DNA of 64,000 bases. Source: Fragilaria crotonensis. Its lineage: Eukaryota > Bacillariophyta > Fragilariophyceae > Fragilariales > Fragilariaceae. Where the stretch lies: assembly GCA_022925895.1 (NCBI GenBank), contig JAKSYS010000089.1, forward strand, positions 1 to 64,000, read 5' to 3'. The notes below the pieces were generated by a model. The model saw only the letters and a list, made by a program, of their open reading frames with translations, searched no databases and had not been told where the DNA came from. Positions 12,701-24,184 of the stretch are shown here, piece by piece; position 1 is the stretch's first letter; each line of letters starts with the position of its first letter. The position numbers and the translations under genes are program-made.

Positions 12701-13962
12701 ATTGAGCTGCGGAACACCAAGAGGGAAATCTTGGACTTGATCGGACGCAGCCCCAGTGTTACTCTTACTTCATTCTTCGACGCTACTGAGGTGAAAAGCC
12801 CAGTATGTTTCATCATCCTTCCGTATCACTGCCCATCGTTCCTAAAGAATGGGTGTGGGAACAGTGTTGCATCGGGAACCGTTAATCTCGATCATGCTTT
12901 TGGATACTTATCCTTCGTTCTTGAGACTGTTTCGAAGTGCATGACTTCTCCCGATCTTGCCGCTTTCACCGCTGAGTATACCAATAGCCCATTTGCAGCT
13001 TGCTCCATGTACTTGTTCCTGGTTGATGAACTGACGGGTGAATCTGTACGAGTGGACAATTTATACCCACTGGAGGTTGACGTGAAATGTGATCAAGTGC
13101 AGTCGTTCCTGCCCCTCATGGCAATGGGAATACGAGCTCTGGCGGCGGCAAACGACGCTGTTGGGGTGATGAACATGTTCTTGCCGGGCATGTCGAAGGA
13201 TCTGATCCCCAGGAGTGTCTGGGCGAAGGTAGAAGCCTTTGTTCTGGAATCGAACAAGTTGGGTTTCAGTTATCCGATGCCGGCCGACGATGCTACTGTG
13301 AATTCTGAACGTAGAACGAACGAAGTTCGAGAATTTGTCGGATACCTGAGAGAGATTGATCCTGACTACACTGAGTGGCCTGCGAAGGATTTGCGACAAG
13401 TCATCGGAGAAGGCCATGGGTATCTGATCACAGCGCTGAACGACTAGAGCATGGCAATTCGATAGTCGAATCGGACCAAGTTAGGGCGCTGATGGCTGAA
13501 AATCTGAAGCTGAAGGCCAAGCTCGAAACTCTTGAGTTGTCCAATAAAAAGCTTGAAGCCACGAATAAGTCGCTGCTGGAAAAGGTGAAACTTTGGTCTG
13601 AGAGGGCTCTGAAGTCTAAGTCCTCTAGCAGCAGCGTAAGGAGCGGTTGTGACGGCTGCTACACAGAGGAACTAAAGCAACTGAGAGAGGAGAAACAAGT
13701 GCTTATGAGCGAAATAAAGGAACTTTCCATGGCGAACGCTAGTCTCAAGGCTGCAAAGAGCAAAGTGGAGGAGAATCTCAAGGTCGTAGCAGAACGAACC
13801 AATGCGATACAATCGGTAAAAGTCGAAGCTCGACCTAGCGATCGTGATCTTGAAGCAGAAGTGAAGCAGCTGAAGCGAGAGAGAGAACACCTCATTGACG
13901 CAATAAAGGCTCTTGCTCTAGCCAATAGCAAACTGGCTTGGAGACCCAGAGATTCCCGATGA
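9715..13962 (+). pseudogene. BspA-type LRR / ankyrin-like / protein kinase / coiled-coil protein, copy 1 (frame breaks)
   Basis: Host gene encoding ~1,400 aa if read through. Order: ~45-aa N-terminus; BspA-type (LRR_5) repeats, consensus 'IPxSVTxIGxxAFxxCxSL' (9.9-10.55 kb); ankyrin-like part with 'GMYPLHFAC' (10.7-11.1 kb); kinase domain (11.6-12.6 kb); conserved C-terminal region with 'EVKSPVCFIILPY' (12.7-13.4 kb); Leu/Lys/Glu coiled coil (13.45-13.96 kb). Kinase residues visible: 'VALKFM' (beta-3 Lys), 'HGDLKAQN' (catalytic Asp; Arg of HRD replaced by Gly, so a non-RD kinase), 'DFGAA', 'LPPEM' in place of APE, and 'DVWSFGVILY'. Three frame changes lie near 10010-10014, 10460-10463 and 13441-13447. 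Each is explained by one missing base, and none leaves room for an intron. Either a pseudogene or an active gene with assembly errors. No signal peptide or membrane segment, so probably cytosolic. Tandem paralogue at 15182. Confidence 0.8.
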
Positions 13963-15181
13963 TGGTCGAGGGCGTCGGGCATACCCTTTTTCATAGTTTT
14001 TAAATTGTACCGGTAGTTCTATGTACATGTATGCCGACTTCAGTGCTCTTAGGGCTGCGCTTCACCCATCGCTCTCTCTCCTCGTGGCTATGCTAATTTA
14101 ATGGAAGCTAGAGTAGACCCTATGACACCTGCTTCCTCTCAGTGCCGCAGCAAGACTGACGATGATAAGTTAGTGGGGTTGTATTGTACTGGAGTATTGT
14201 GTACTACCATCCTCCATCCAGTATCTTCGATCGGAGGCGAGCGTTGAATGTATCATATGATCATATATATCATATGTCATCTGTTCGTCGGTACAATTTA
14301 CTGGAGTACTAGAACTGCTATTAATAGGATTCCTACTACCGTAGAATCGCGGGGCTGTACCGGTAGTCAAACAGAGAGATGGCGAACGACAAGTACCTGG
14401 TAGCATGGATGTCATGGTGTTTATATATATGCATACTCCAGTTGACGTCGTACAGAGTACGCAGTCCTTGCTTCGTACTCCGAGTATGTCACATGACAGT
14501 TGCATAGTCGTCCATATGCAGTGACTTTTCTTCAGTCGGACGGTATGACGTATGCACCGAAGTCACGGACCAAGCTCTGAAAGATACGCATACCAGAACA
14601 GGCTTCAACGTTTGAGGGGGAAACAAAAGTGGTTGTCGAGTACCTACCTGGTACCGGTAGCGTACGCCCAGCTGATGCAGACACCCAATAATCCGAGCAT
14701 AACATACAAAGTGCAACTCCCCGAGTGAGATCACGAATACATGCATATTCGGCACTGGACGCTCAACCACGCAATATCATACCATCTGCGCGTCGTACCA
14801 TGTACTTGAGGGACATAAAAGATTGAAAGCCTGGAGCGAGTCAGCATTTGATAAATGACTATGAAGCCTAGTCGGTTGTTGGTACGACACCAATGAGAAC
14901 TGAGACGCAGTACGCACAATCAAAGGTGATTTTAGATTCTTTATTCGCAACAATATAAAAATCCTGCTGCTTCGTCGAGCTCAGTCTTTGCCAAAAATCT
15001 CCGATAGGATCGTTATCTTAGACTACTTCGATTGCCCATGTCCTGGTGCCGGAAATACAATCTACAATCAGCGTAGACGACTCATGACAACAGTCACCAT
15101 TTCGAAATTGGCTGTCTCATAACTTTCAGCTCTGAAGGACAAGGCGGTGGCAGCAAGATTGCGCAAAAGAAAGAGCAAGCG
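13963..15181. other. Intergenic region between tandem kinase copies
   Basis: 1.2 kb with no supportable gene. Contains AT-rich 'catatgatcatatatatcatatg'-like palindromic sequence near 14250-14280 and TAC/GTA dyads near 14380-14480 and 14640-14660. Confidence 0.5.
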
Positions 15182-18100
15182 ATGAGACTCCCTTCCTACA
15201 CTTATCATGGTGCCCCTGGTGAAATAGTACCCAAGGATGTCGAGCAAGTCATCATTGATGTTGAAGCCATAATCATCAGATCGAAAGCATTTAGTGGATG
15301 TGCCTCTCTGGTTTCACTAGTCATTCCGACATCAATTACAATCATCGAAGACCTCGCCTTTGAAAAGTGCACATCCCTTAAAGAACTCAAGATTCCTGAA
15401 TCCATAACTTCCATTGGAAATGGTGCTTTTCTCCAATGCAAAGCTCTCGAGCACGTTGAGATTCCTACAGCTATTACCTCAATTTCTGCCTACACATTTC
15501 ACGGCTGCGAATCTCTCTCAGCAGTCTCCATTCTTGGTCCTGTCACTTCCATTGGTAGGAATGCCTTTTATCGATGCGCGTCAATGAAGTCAATCATACT
15601 TCCACCCTCAGTCTCATCAATTGCCGAACTTGCCTTTTCGGAATGTTTCAGCCTCAAATCTATGAAGATTCCAGCAGCTGTCAACGAGATTGCCTGGGGA
15701 GCATTTCAGCGATGCTTCTCTCTGGAAACAATCAAATTGTCAGAATCAGTCTCGACCATTGCATGGGGTGCATTTGCAGAGTGCCTCTCACTCGCTTCGT
15801 TGGAACTACCCTCATCGCTTACTACTATAGGTGATTATGCCTTTGATGGATGCACGTCCCTGACAGTTATTGCAATTCCAAGCCAGGTCACGCAGATTGG
15901 AAGTTCCGCGTTCGCGGGCTGCTCATCGCTGCAATCGGTGGCGATTCCTCAAAGCATTACGATCATCGACCCGGCAGCTTTTGCCGGGTGTACCTCCCTG
16001 ATTTCAGTCACGATTCCAGACTCTGTCACGAGGATCGGAGAGAGTGCGTTTGAGGAATGCAAGTCACTCACGTCGGTCGCATGCCCGTCTAGCATCAGGC
16101 GTATCGGCGATCGAGCCTTTAAAGGGTGCAAGTGCCTTTTGTCGATTGTGATTCCTGAATCGATTGAAAGTATTGGAGATCGTGCCTTTTCCGAGTGCCG
16201 GCAATTGGAAAACGGAGCCGAGGACTGTGCCTCTGACGTTGCTCTTTGGCTCCGCTTTAGGTTCAACCGTCGCCCCGCACATCAGCTCTGTTATCGACCA
16301 GATGTTACGAAGGATAAAATCTCTGCATGCCTTGCTAGCCAGCCTAGTTTGGCGAAAGATTTGGATAGCCTTGGACTGACTGCTCTGCATGTGTTGCTGA
16401 TGAATGACAAGGCGGAACCTGAAATGGTGAAAGCATTTTTGTCAGCATACCCCGACGCCGCCTCAGCTATCGGTCCCCTCTCCAGATTTCCTCTGCACTT
16501 TGCTACGATGAATACTAATTTACCGCTGTCGGTGTTCACATTGCTGAGCCATTCTTTCACCAAGGACGAACGGCTTGTGTTGACTGTGCAGGATGAAACC
16601 AAGTCAGTCCCATGTTCCCTCGCGATTCGATGCAAGAGGTCGGATGACATTGTCATGCACCTCTTTGAACGGTATCCTATAAGGAAATCAAATCTCAAAA
16701 CGAGAGAAGAGTTTGCAAGGTTGGAAAGCATTCGAGATCAGTACATCGTCGGCCTGTCAAAAAATCAGAAGCCTCCATACAGGCGTTCGACCCGCTGCAG
16801 CGTCACGGGTGGGTTTCATTTGTGATTGGCGTTCAAGACAAATCAGACGCTGCCAAGCAATGCGTTCGATTCATCGAGGAAGCGGACATTCAAGTTGTTC
16901 GCATTCTCGCTTACTTTAAGGACCTTCACGGTCGTCTTGCCATTCAGAGCGCCACAAATGATATAAGGCAGGCTATGGAAAGACGTATCCTAGTTTTTGG
17001 TCGCTTTGAGCTGCAACGCGGCCCTCCCATCAGCAAGTCGCCGGTGAGTTGTGTACTCAAAGTCATTGATCGACGTGCGTCGGATGAATACAGGAACTCT
17101 TTTGAAATGGCATTTGCGTCGGATGCCAGTGCTGGACAAAGCAGATCAATCGGAGAGAAAGGGTTCAAGACATTTCTGAACCGACTTGGTGTTGATTTTG
17201 ACGGAACTGGATTCCGTGACATTTTCGCTCAATGGAAATCAGATCCTAATATGAGGATGTCGGAAGAGCAGTGCATCGTTCTGTGTACTAATGTCCTAGA
17301 CACCGGACAGCCCCAAGAGGTTGCTCTCAAATTCATGTCCGATACTGTTCGCTTTCGGCGTGAAATTGATCTACGAGACAAGCTCAGATTGGACTCGGGG
17401 TATGTTGTTTTCGTCAACAATCACTTTAGTTATGACACCCATGATGAATCGTTTGCCAGCGCTTTGAATGTTATAAGGGACGAAGGAGGCATCGAGTGCA
17501 AAGACTACAAGCATGCCATAGTGATGCCATTAGCCGACAGCAACCTTGATACGATATTTCGGAATGAGCGACCTCCGCCGAACGAAATACGATCCCTGCA
17601 ACTCAACTTGCGGAGGCGATTGCCTACGTTCATAGCCAAGGGCTTATCCATGGCTGTTTGACGACACGCAATGTGGTGCGAATCGGTGGTCGACTGCGAT
17701 TGATTGACTTTGGCGCCGCTGTGGAGTTGGGCTCATGTGTTGGTGCCACGTTTTCATCCGGAGTTCTACCTCCAGAAATGATCGCGAAGCTGACCGTAGA
17801 TGAATGCTGTCGCTTTGATAAATACTTTAGGGACTTTAGGTTCGCTGACCCGATCGGGTGGACCAAGATTGACCCGAAGGTCGTCGACGAATCATCGTTC
17901 TATGCCGTCAAGACATTTCTGTCAAGGCAAGCCCCAATTTCCGATGAGTCGGAGGAAGTCGATGGCGACAACACCGTTACTGAGTATCCGAAGTTTGAGC
18001 CAATATTGGATTCGACCCTACCGTACAAGCTCGTGAATGCTTCAGTGGCGATCGATGTTTGGTCATTTGGTGGCATTCTGTATGCACTCCATACTGGGTC

Positions 18101-19200
18101 ATCGCTGTTTGATGTAAATCGCGACGATGACCTGGCGTCCGGCGAAGCCATGAAGGAACTGTATGAGTGGAACGAATCGAAGAAGCTGGCCAAACTCAAG
18201 AAGGTACGAGATCCCTTGGCACACCGGCTGTTGAGAAATGTGCTATCAAGGGATCCGTCAGAGCGCTACGAGTCGATCGAATCCATGTTGCTGGACGACT
18301 ATTTTGTTTCTCGGTGGCTTCCAGAACTCTCCGATGAGCATAACAAGAAGGCAGAAGAGGCAATTCGTAAGGTGACGATCGAGCTGCGGAGCACCAAGAA
18401 GGAGATTATGCAGACGATCGGAACCAGTGCCAGCGTGACCCTTACTTCATTCTTCGACGCTGCTGAAGTGAAAAGTCCTGTCTGTTTTATCATTCTCCCA
18501 TACGAATCGTCACCGTGGCCGAAGGAAGGCAGTCCACCAAGCATTACTTCTGGTACTAACCCTCTCGACCAGGCGTTTGGATACATTGCATTTGTGCTGG
18601 ACACAATATTGAAGTGTATGAGTTACCCAGATCCTTCCGCATTCACTGCGGAGTATATGAAGGGTCCATGTGTTGCTCCCAACATGTATCTGTACCTGGT
18701 TGACGAATCGACTGGAGAAGCAGTTCGCGTGAACAACGTGTACCCTCTGGATATTGACCTGAAATGTGAGCAAGTGCAAACATTTCTACCCCTCATGGCG
18801 ATGGGAATACGAGCGCTGGCAGCGACAAAGGCCGCAACAGGAGTGATGAACATGTTCTTACCAGGCATACCGAAGGATCAGATCCCTCGGAGTGTCTGGG
18901 CCAAGGTGGAGGAATTTGTTCAGGAATCCAACAAGGTTGGTTTTATTCATCCATCGTTCATGGACGACGCTACTGTGACTTCCGACGGGCGAGCTAGCGA
19001 ATTTCGAGAGTTCATTGGGTTCCTTACGAGAATGATGCCGCTTCAACATTAAGCGGTATGAGAAGGATTTGTGATAAAACAACTGAACAAGGAATGTGGG
19101 TGACCGAAGAAAATGCCCAAGCTATGGAGGATGGTAATGAACTTGCTTGGCAAGGTTCCACCGAGCAGGTTGCCGATGGCTGCTGTTGCATTTCGTAGTG
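15182..19200 (+). pseudogene. BspA-type LRR / ankyrin-like / kinase-like protein, copy 2 (frame breaks, catalytic Asp lost)
   Basis: Tandem paralogue of the 9715 gene, collinear along most of its length, but with more LRR_5 units (~12, 15.2-16.2 kb) and a shorter N-terminus; an in-frame stop upstream makes 15182 the only start. The kinase-like region keeps 'VALKFM' (~17323) and 'DFGAAVE' (~17706), but the catalytic loop reads 'HGCLTTRN' (~17649) where copy 1 has 'HGDLKAQN', so the catalytic Asp is Cys. The C-terminal region (18.4-19.05 kb) keeps 'EVKSPVCFIILPY'. Frame changes lie near 16759-16764 (an A-run), 17597-17600 and probably 19027-19031, each compatible with one lost base. After the last, homology continues to a stop at 19198-19200, ending '...QVADGCCCIS'. 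The coiled coil of copy 1 is missing. Pseudokinase or pseudogene. Confidence 0.75.
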
Positions 19201-19585
19201 CCGGTTTAGCTCGTCCACTAACGATTATGAGTACGATGCCGACACACGATTTCGATTGTCGAAAGACATCCGTTTTCAAGACGCGTTGCCTAAGGGCCTC
19301 TCTTTTTGATTGTGCTCTACAATAACAAATGCGTACATATTTTCGTTTCTTGACCGCTAATACATCATCCTTTGCATTGAAAAAGGCGTTTTATCAATCG
19401 CTAGCTTGACAGGTTTCCGACGGCTCAGGTTGAAAAACATGACCGGGTAATCTTCACCATCGTGGTCAAGCATCAAGCAAGCCTGAAGGCTCCTTTCCGC
19501 CGAAACTACGAACGGCATATCCCACCATTGCCTGTCCGCTCAACAGTTGTCTCCGACCTGCACTATATGTAGTAGTATCATTTAC
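19201..19585. other. Intergenic region
   Basis: About 385 bp between convergent genes; nothing recognised. Confidence 0.45.
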
Positions 19586-19996
19586 TTAATTTCGTAATCT
19601 CCTCATGGATACACTCCTCTCATTCCGCAATGGCTCAAACTCCCGGGCATAAAAAGCTCCCGAACCTGAGATTCTCCGCGACGCACCACTCTCATTCCGC
19701 AACGACGTGGATGAACGTTCCTCGTCCCGCTTCTTGTAACAGGGTGGTGACGAGACTGCGATGGTTGGTTCGTCATTATTATCATTGTCACAATGGAGTC
19801 GTTCCTTGTCAAGTCTTGCAAATTCCTTGGCATAAAATTCCTTTTTGAAAAAATCTCGAAATCGTCGTCGTTCCTGGACAACTTGTCCATTTTCATCCGT
19901 TTCGTCTAGGGACATGGCCACTGGTGCCAGTGAGACTACAGCGGATGCACCAATCTTGACAGCAACAATAGCGAGGGGAATGAAGTTCGCAGGCAT
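19586..19996 (-). CDS. Small hypothetical protein with duplicated F-Y-A-[KR]-E-F motif
   Basis: Unrecognised protein of 136 aa from the ATG at 19996 ('MPANFIPLAIVAVKIGASAV'); a longer start at 20104 adds 36 low-complexity residues. Visible: one N-terminal hydrophobic segment (~residues 3-25), perhaps a signal anchor, then a charged part with a motif repeated twice, 'FYAKEFARLDKER' and 'FYAREFEPLRNER', about 65 residues apart near the C-terminus. The repeated motif and open frame favour a real gene. No function is suggested by homology. It converges on the second kinase copy. Confidence 0.45.
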   Translation of the reverse strand: MPANFIPLAIVAVKIGASAVVSLAPVAMSLDETDENGQVVQERRRFRDFFKKEFYAKEFARLDKERLHCDNDNNDEPTIAVSSPPCYKKRDEERSSTSLRNESGASRRISGSGAFYAREFEPLRNERSVSMRRLRN

Positions 19997-20104
19997 ACTA
20001 TTGTTTTCGTGGTGGTGCCTTGACGGGGTCTCAAGTTTGGGGGGGAGAGACAGAGGAGGATGTTGTTGAACTGTCGTTCTGTGTGTCATACTTGTCGTAC
20101 ACAC

Positions 20105-20866
20105 TTGGGGTCACATTAGCGGAGGACGAGGCATACGGAGCGTACCGGCGTACTTCGTGTACTACTAGTACGTCCCTTCAAACTTAAAACTTCGACCAAC
20201 TATGATTGAAGTTGGTTCGGATGTCTGGACGGACAAGTCGTCGCCTCTACTCGACGTGTTTGATTCTAGTAGACATCGAGACATCGAGAGATCCTCCATC
20301 TGTAAATGGAGTATTTATGAAGGACGTGCTTTTCAATGACTTCTACGTGTAGTGTAGTATGACATAGTCGGAGTTGAAGTACTCCGAGCACGAGTACTAA
20401 ATAGCACATGAACCAAGTACCGTACTGTACATACCTGGTACCAGTACTCCGAGATGCGAGATGCGTTTCCGGATGTCTGTGCTTTCCAAAAATGGGAGAA
20501 GACTTCTGACAGTATGACAGTATGTCAAGCTGTATGCATGTACTACGAGGATGTACAGTATGTCCATGAAATCCAAAATGTACAGCTGTGTACAGTTCAG
20601 TGCGTATTTTACGCATGGTATCGTCAGTATGCCTGGTATTCCAGTACAATACGATTTTTTTGTTTACTGCCAGTACACAAGTACAAGTACCGATGGCATC
20701 GGCACTCGGCACACCTCGCTTCGCCATCCGAACACCCTATCGCCATCATTTTACTATTTTATTTTTCTTCATAATTGTCGAGGTCACGACGCTGTGTATT
20801 CACAATCTTGTACTCATGCGCAACATCTTCGAGACAATCTGTACAAGGACATAACACCTCATACCG
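20105..20866. other. Intergenic region with TAC/GTA palindromes
   Basis: No convincing gene. Dense GTAC, CTGGTACCAG and CAGTACT motifs near 20130-20170, 20400-20460 and 20640-20690. Confidence 0.45.
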
Positions 20867-21310
20867 GTGTGGAAGACTGGGCTTTCCTGCCCTCACACCC
20901 ACACTGTTGGATTAGTGAGAAATGTCCGAGAACATCGATCGTATCAAGTTGTAAATCATCGCAAGAAAATCGAAGTTGACGGAAACGGGGAGGAGATTTC
21001 TCTGCCAACCAAGACTACTACGAAACGTCGCAAACGCAAACTGATCGATGACGACGATGATGATGAAGAAGAACCCATGCCGTTACACGACCAGGTGCAT
21101 CTTTGTATCGCGTTGTTCATCATGTTTATTGTCATTTTCGGGTTTCTGTCTCTCTCCTGGTTGTGGTTTGGTGAATTTTTCTTCAAAGCAGCCTCGAGTC
21201 GAGTGCCACGTATAGGGTCTGCAACTCCGGCGCCCAGTCCGGTATCGTCAAGTACCTGCACAATGTTTCAACAGTTATTGAGTCGCTTGGGCTTGCTCTC
21301 CGGTTGTTGA
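20867..21310 (+). CDS. Hypothetical single-pass membrane protein
   Basis: Unrecognised protein of up to 147 aa. Middle: a basic cluster 'KRRKRKLIDDDDDDEEE' followed by a strongly hydrophobic segment 'HLCIALFIMFIVIFGFLSL', then a Ser/Pro-rich tail ending 'LGLLSGC'. This gives a tail-type membrane protein with a charged cytosolic N-terminus. The true start is uncertain, because the first ~45 residues look poorly constrained and could be leader. Support is the hydrophobic segment and open frame only. Confidence 0.35.
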   Translation: MWKTGLSCPHTHTVGLVRNVREHRSYQVVNHRKKIEVDGNGEEISLPTKTTTKRRKRKLIDDDDDDEEEPMPLHDQVHLCIALFIMFIVIFGFLSLSWLWFGEFFFKAASSRVPRIGSATPAPSPVSSSTCTMFQQLLSRLGLLSGC

Positions 21311-21549
21311 TCCATAGTACGGGGAATCAAGGACGTGATTTCAAGACATGGGTACTTACTTGAGTACTGGACAATGAGTTTTTGCCTGTCCCTCTAGGTA
21401 ACCTCCTGATCTAGCAATTCTGGTCTGATATGAGATTCGCAGCATAATCTCACTGAGATGTCTACACTAGTTCGTATCCCACAGTTGTGGCCGACCTATT
21501 GTATCCTACCTAATTATGATGGATCTAAAGGTAGGATAGGTACTTAGTC

Positions 21550-22965
21550 TCAGCTCGCGCTTTCAAGAGACTTGATCGTTCCGATAATCCCCATAAAGAG
21601 TCCCAAAAGGCCAGTTGCTGTTGCCACAGGAATCTCCTTCTTGAGTTCTGGCATCTTCTTCGCACATTGAACGAACATGTACGTTGGGAATAAGTATATA
21701 ACCGCATTTCCCCAAGTCGCTCCTCCCAAACTGAAAATGAGACTCAAATCTCGCACTGAATGGGCACACAGGGTAACGCCCGTCAACAGAAGGACAATCA
21801 AGGTGTTCAGCAGTTTGGGTGTACGTTTGGAAGACGGAACTCCCACTAAATCCAAGACACCATCTCGTGCACCCGTAAAGGCCAAGGGATAACTGGTCAG
21901 CAACGACACAACGACGGCAACACGACTCATGCTCATGAGTGCATCCTTGGTGGAGTAGTTGTTCAATACCAATCCAGAGCAGGAGGCACCAAAGGTTAAG
22001 AAACCCAACGATGCAATGGCAGCGAAGAAGATTGTGGATATGAAGAAACTGTTGTGCACGACTGTTTTGTATCGGTCGATGGTGTTGTTCCGAAGTTCGA
22101 GGTAGAACTTGGGGGCCAAGTAGTGAGACATGGACGCTGTCGAAAGCATGCTCACCAAGATGAAGGCATTCGGCGATAGGACGCCGGATGCACCCCGAGT
22201 GCCGAAGAGTGGTTGAAATTCAGAAGCGACCGACTGCACCAAGGCACCTCCTTCCTTGTATTGACCACCGAAGTACCTGGCCGCCATGGCAAGTGTCGTG
22301 TAGAGCATACCAACGATTCCAGCCAACGAGAAGGGCGCCAGAGATTGAAGTTCCTTCAAAAGACAAAGTGGTAGCAACACCGCCAAGGTGACTCCCAACA
22401 AGGCCTTGGTGCGCGTGATACCCAAAATTCCGATCGAATCCATCAATTGAGGAATGGTATCACACAGAATCATACTATAGGCAACAACCGAACATAAGGT
22501 TACCAACAGACATGCCAATGCCGGCATCCAACTCCCACCCTTGCCTACTGACTTTTCCCACGCATCGCGGTAGCTGCTGGCACCCGTGTAGGCACAGACT
22601 CGACCAATCAGGACGAAACCGTAACTCGAGAAGACTCCAAGAACAGCAATCATGGCCAGTGCTGGGATCAACGCACTTGGTGAATTTCCAAAGGCAGCAA
22701 TCCCTGCTGGAAGCCCCAACACACCAGCGCCGAGAATACTTTTTACCAGATTGAAGATTTCATTTGGAATTGTTGCACCTTCCGATGAAACTGCAGTATT
22801 GGCAGAGCCACTGAGTGGCGAAGTTGTGGCTTTTCCTTGTTTGAGTTTCCCATGGGGATTCTTGACCCGGCTGGGAACAACAAGTTTGGACGGTCTGGCA
22901 ACTGCAGACACTTGTTGCATGCATGCTGCAACCACCAAGATTGAGATAATTTGGAAAGGCTTCAT
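21550..22965 (-). CDS. Amino-acid permease (AAAP/SLC38-like), intronless copy with signal peptide
   Basis: 471-aa membrane transporter of the amino acid/auxin permease family, predicted to carry neutral amino acids. An N-terminal signal-like segment 'MKPFQIISILVVAACMQQVSA' precedes a ~50-aa Ser/Lys linker. The family core opens with 'NEIFNLVKSILGAGVLGLPA', followed by 'GFVLIGRVCAYTGASSYRDAW' and about ten further hydrophobic helices, including 'SHYLAPKFYLELRNNT' and 'GARDGVLDLVG'. It is uninterrupted, whereas the paralogue at 30902-32494 has two introns within the same core; both intron sites are missing precisely here. The presequence lacks a Phe right after the likely cleavage site, so targeting probably differs from the paralogue (secretory or other membrane). 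Substrate is inferred from family only. Confidence 0.85.
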   Translation of the reverse strand: MKPFQIISILVVAACMQQVSAVARPSKLVVPSRVKNPHGKLKQGKATTSPLSGSANTAVSSEGATIPNEIFNLVKSILGAGVLGLPAGIAAFGNSPSALIPALAMIAVLGVFSSYGFVLIGRVCAYTGASSYRDAWEKSVGKGGSWMPALACLLVTLCSVVAYSMILCDTIPQLMDSIGILGITRTKALLGVTLAVLLPLCLLKELQSLAPFSLAGIVGMLYTTLAMAARYFGGQYKEGGALVQSVASEFQPLFGTRGASGVLSPNAFILVSMLSTASMSHYLAPKFYLELRNNTIDRYKTVVHNSFFISTIFFAAIASLGFLTFGASCSGLVLNNYSTKDALMSMSRVAVVVSLLTSYPLAFTGARDGVLDLVGVPSSKRTPKLLNTLIVLLLTGVTLCAHSVRDLSLIFSLGGATWGNAVIYLFPTYMFVQCAKKMPELKKEIPVATATGLLGLFMGIIGTIKSLESAS

Positions 22966-23608
22966 GACCGTCGACGATGAGCCTCTTATGGAAAGATTTC
23001 ACCTGGAAGAATTATGTCGAAAAGGGTGAGTGGTGACTGGGCGGATGTGTGGTCGTGTATTGACTAAAACAGTTGTACTCGGCGTACGTCACACGTCACT
23101 CGTATCACTCGAACTGTCTGCGCACTGCGCACTGATCTATTCACAATACAGACACATAAATGAGAGGCTTATGCATACTGGATACAGAATCCGTATGACC
23201 GTATGCCATATGCCATATGCCTCATACTGCAGATGATCTGCACGACTGTTTCCTTCCTGTACTGGTACAAGTAAGAGAGACTACAGCAATGACAATGGCA
23301 TCTACAGAGCAGAGAGCAGTCACCACGTGCGGGACAAAACTAAAACGATCAGGCGCGTTGTCTCGTTGCGGTCGTCATCCGAGCATGGCTGTGGTTGATC
23401 CGACATTTCTACAACAAGTGTAAGCTTTTCAACGGTATGGGAGACCAATTTGGAATTCGGCGCATCCAATGTCGGAATCCAACACGGACGGAATCATGCG
23501 AGAGGTACTGCACGAAGCCCAATGAGATGGTTGCATCTCTCGTTCGACGATTGGACATGAGTTGAGACGTGTAGAACTCTCGACACACAATACGGAACTG
23601 CATGGAGC
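22966..23608. other. Intergenic region
   Basis: About 640 bp upstream of the permease. Includes repeated 'gccatatgcc' palindromes near 23202-23221. No gene recognised. Confidence 0.45.
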
Positions 23609-24184
23609 ATGCACTGCAAGGCGTTTACTGCTCGACCAGAGTCGCGAGGTCAGAGCACGTGGACCAACACTGTCACACTGTCAAGTGCAGTATCAAGTGC
23701 AGTATCAAGTGCAGTATCAAGTCATTTGCATGCATCAGATCTAGGAGATTATCAATACAACGTTAACAGAAACAACGACGTCATCGACGAATCTCGCCAG
23801 GAAGCTTGTTTTGGAGAGGATATGACCAATCAGCCAATTCAAGAAGAGGCAACATCGAGCCAGGCCGGGGTCGCGGTATCCACGTCTTCTACACCATATT
23901 CATCCGATCTAATGGGTCTTGTAAATGATTCCCATGAAGTCAGCCATCAAGCTCGACTCAATACCGATGTTGACCAAAACGAGGGCAATTTTAAGAGCAC
24001 GGGTGTTTTTAGACCTTCCGCCTCAACAGCGCCAGCATTGACGGATTTGCTGTCTGGGTCCTTTGACGACGAGAGCGCGCAAACGAGCAGAGTGGCAAAG
24101 ACAATATCACCTGACGCTACAGATTCTGGGGAAGGCATATCAACGACACTTCGTTCAAATGCACACGATGAGGGGCACTTATAA
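23609..24184 (+). CDS. Hypothetical Ser/Thr/Asp-rich protein
   Basis: 191-aa open frame with no recognised domain. Composition is Ser/Thr/Asp/Glu-rich and probably disordered. Near the N-terminus a 12-bp tandem repeat encodes 'SSAVSSAVSSAVSS'. No signal peptide. It could be a real disordered protein, an exon of a larger gene, or chance. Confidence 0.3.
   Translation: MHCKAFTARPESRGQSTWTNTVTLSSAVSSAVSSAVSSHLHASDLGDYQYNVNRNNDVIDESRQEACFGEDMTNQPIQEEATSSQAGVAVSTSSTPYSSDLMGLVNDSHEVSHQARLNTDVDQNEGNFKSTGVFRPSASTAPALTDLLSGSFDDESAQTSRVAKTISPDATDSGEGISTTLRSNAHDEGHL
23681..23722 (+). repeat. 12-bp tandem repeat (3.5 copies)
   Basis: Unit 'tcaagtgcagta', identical copies, in frame with the hypothetical protein at 23609. 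Confidence 0.9.
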
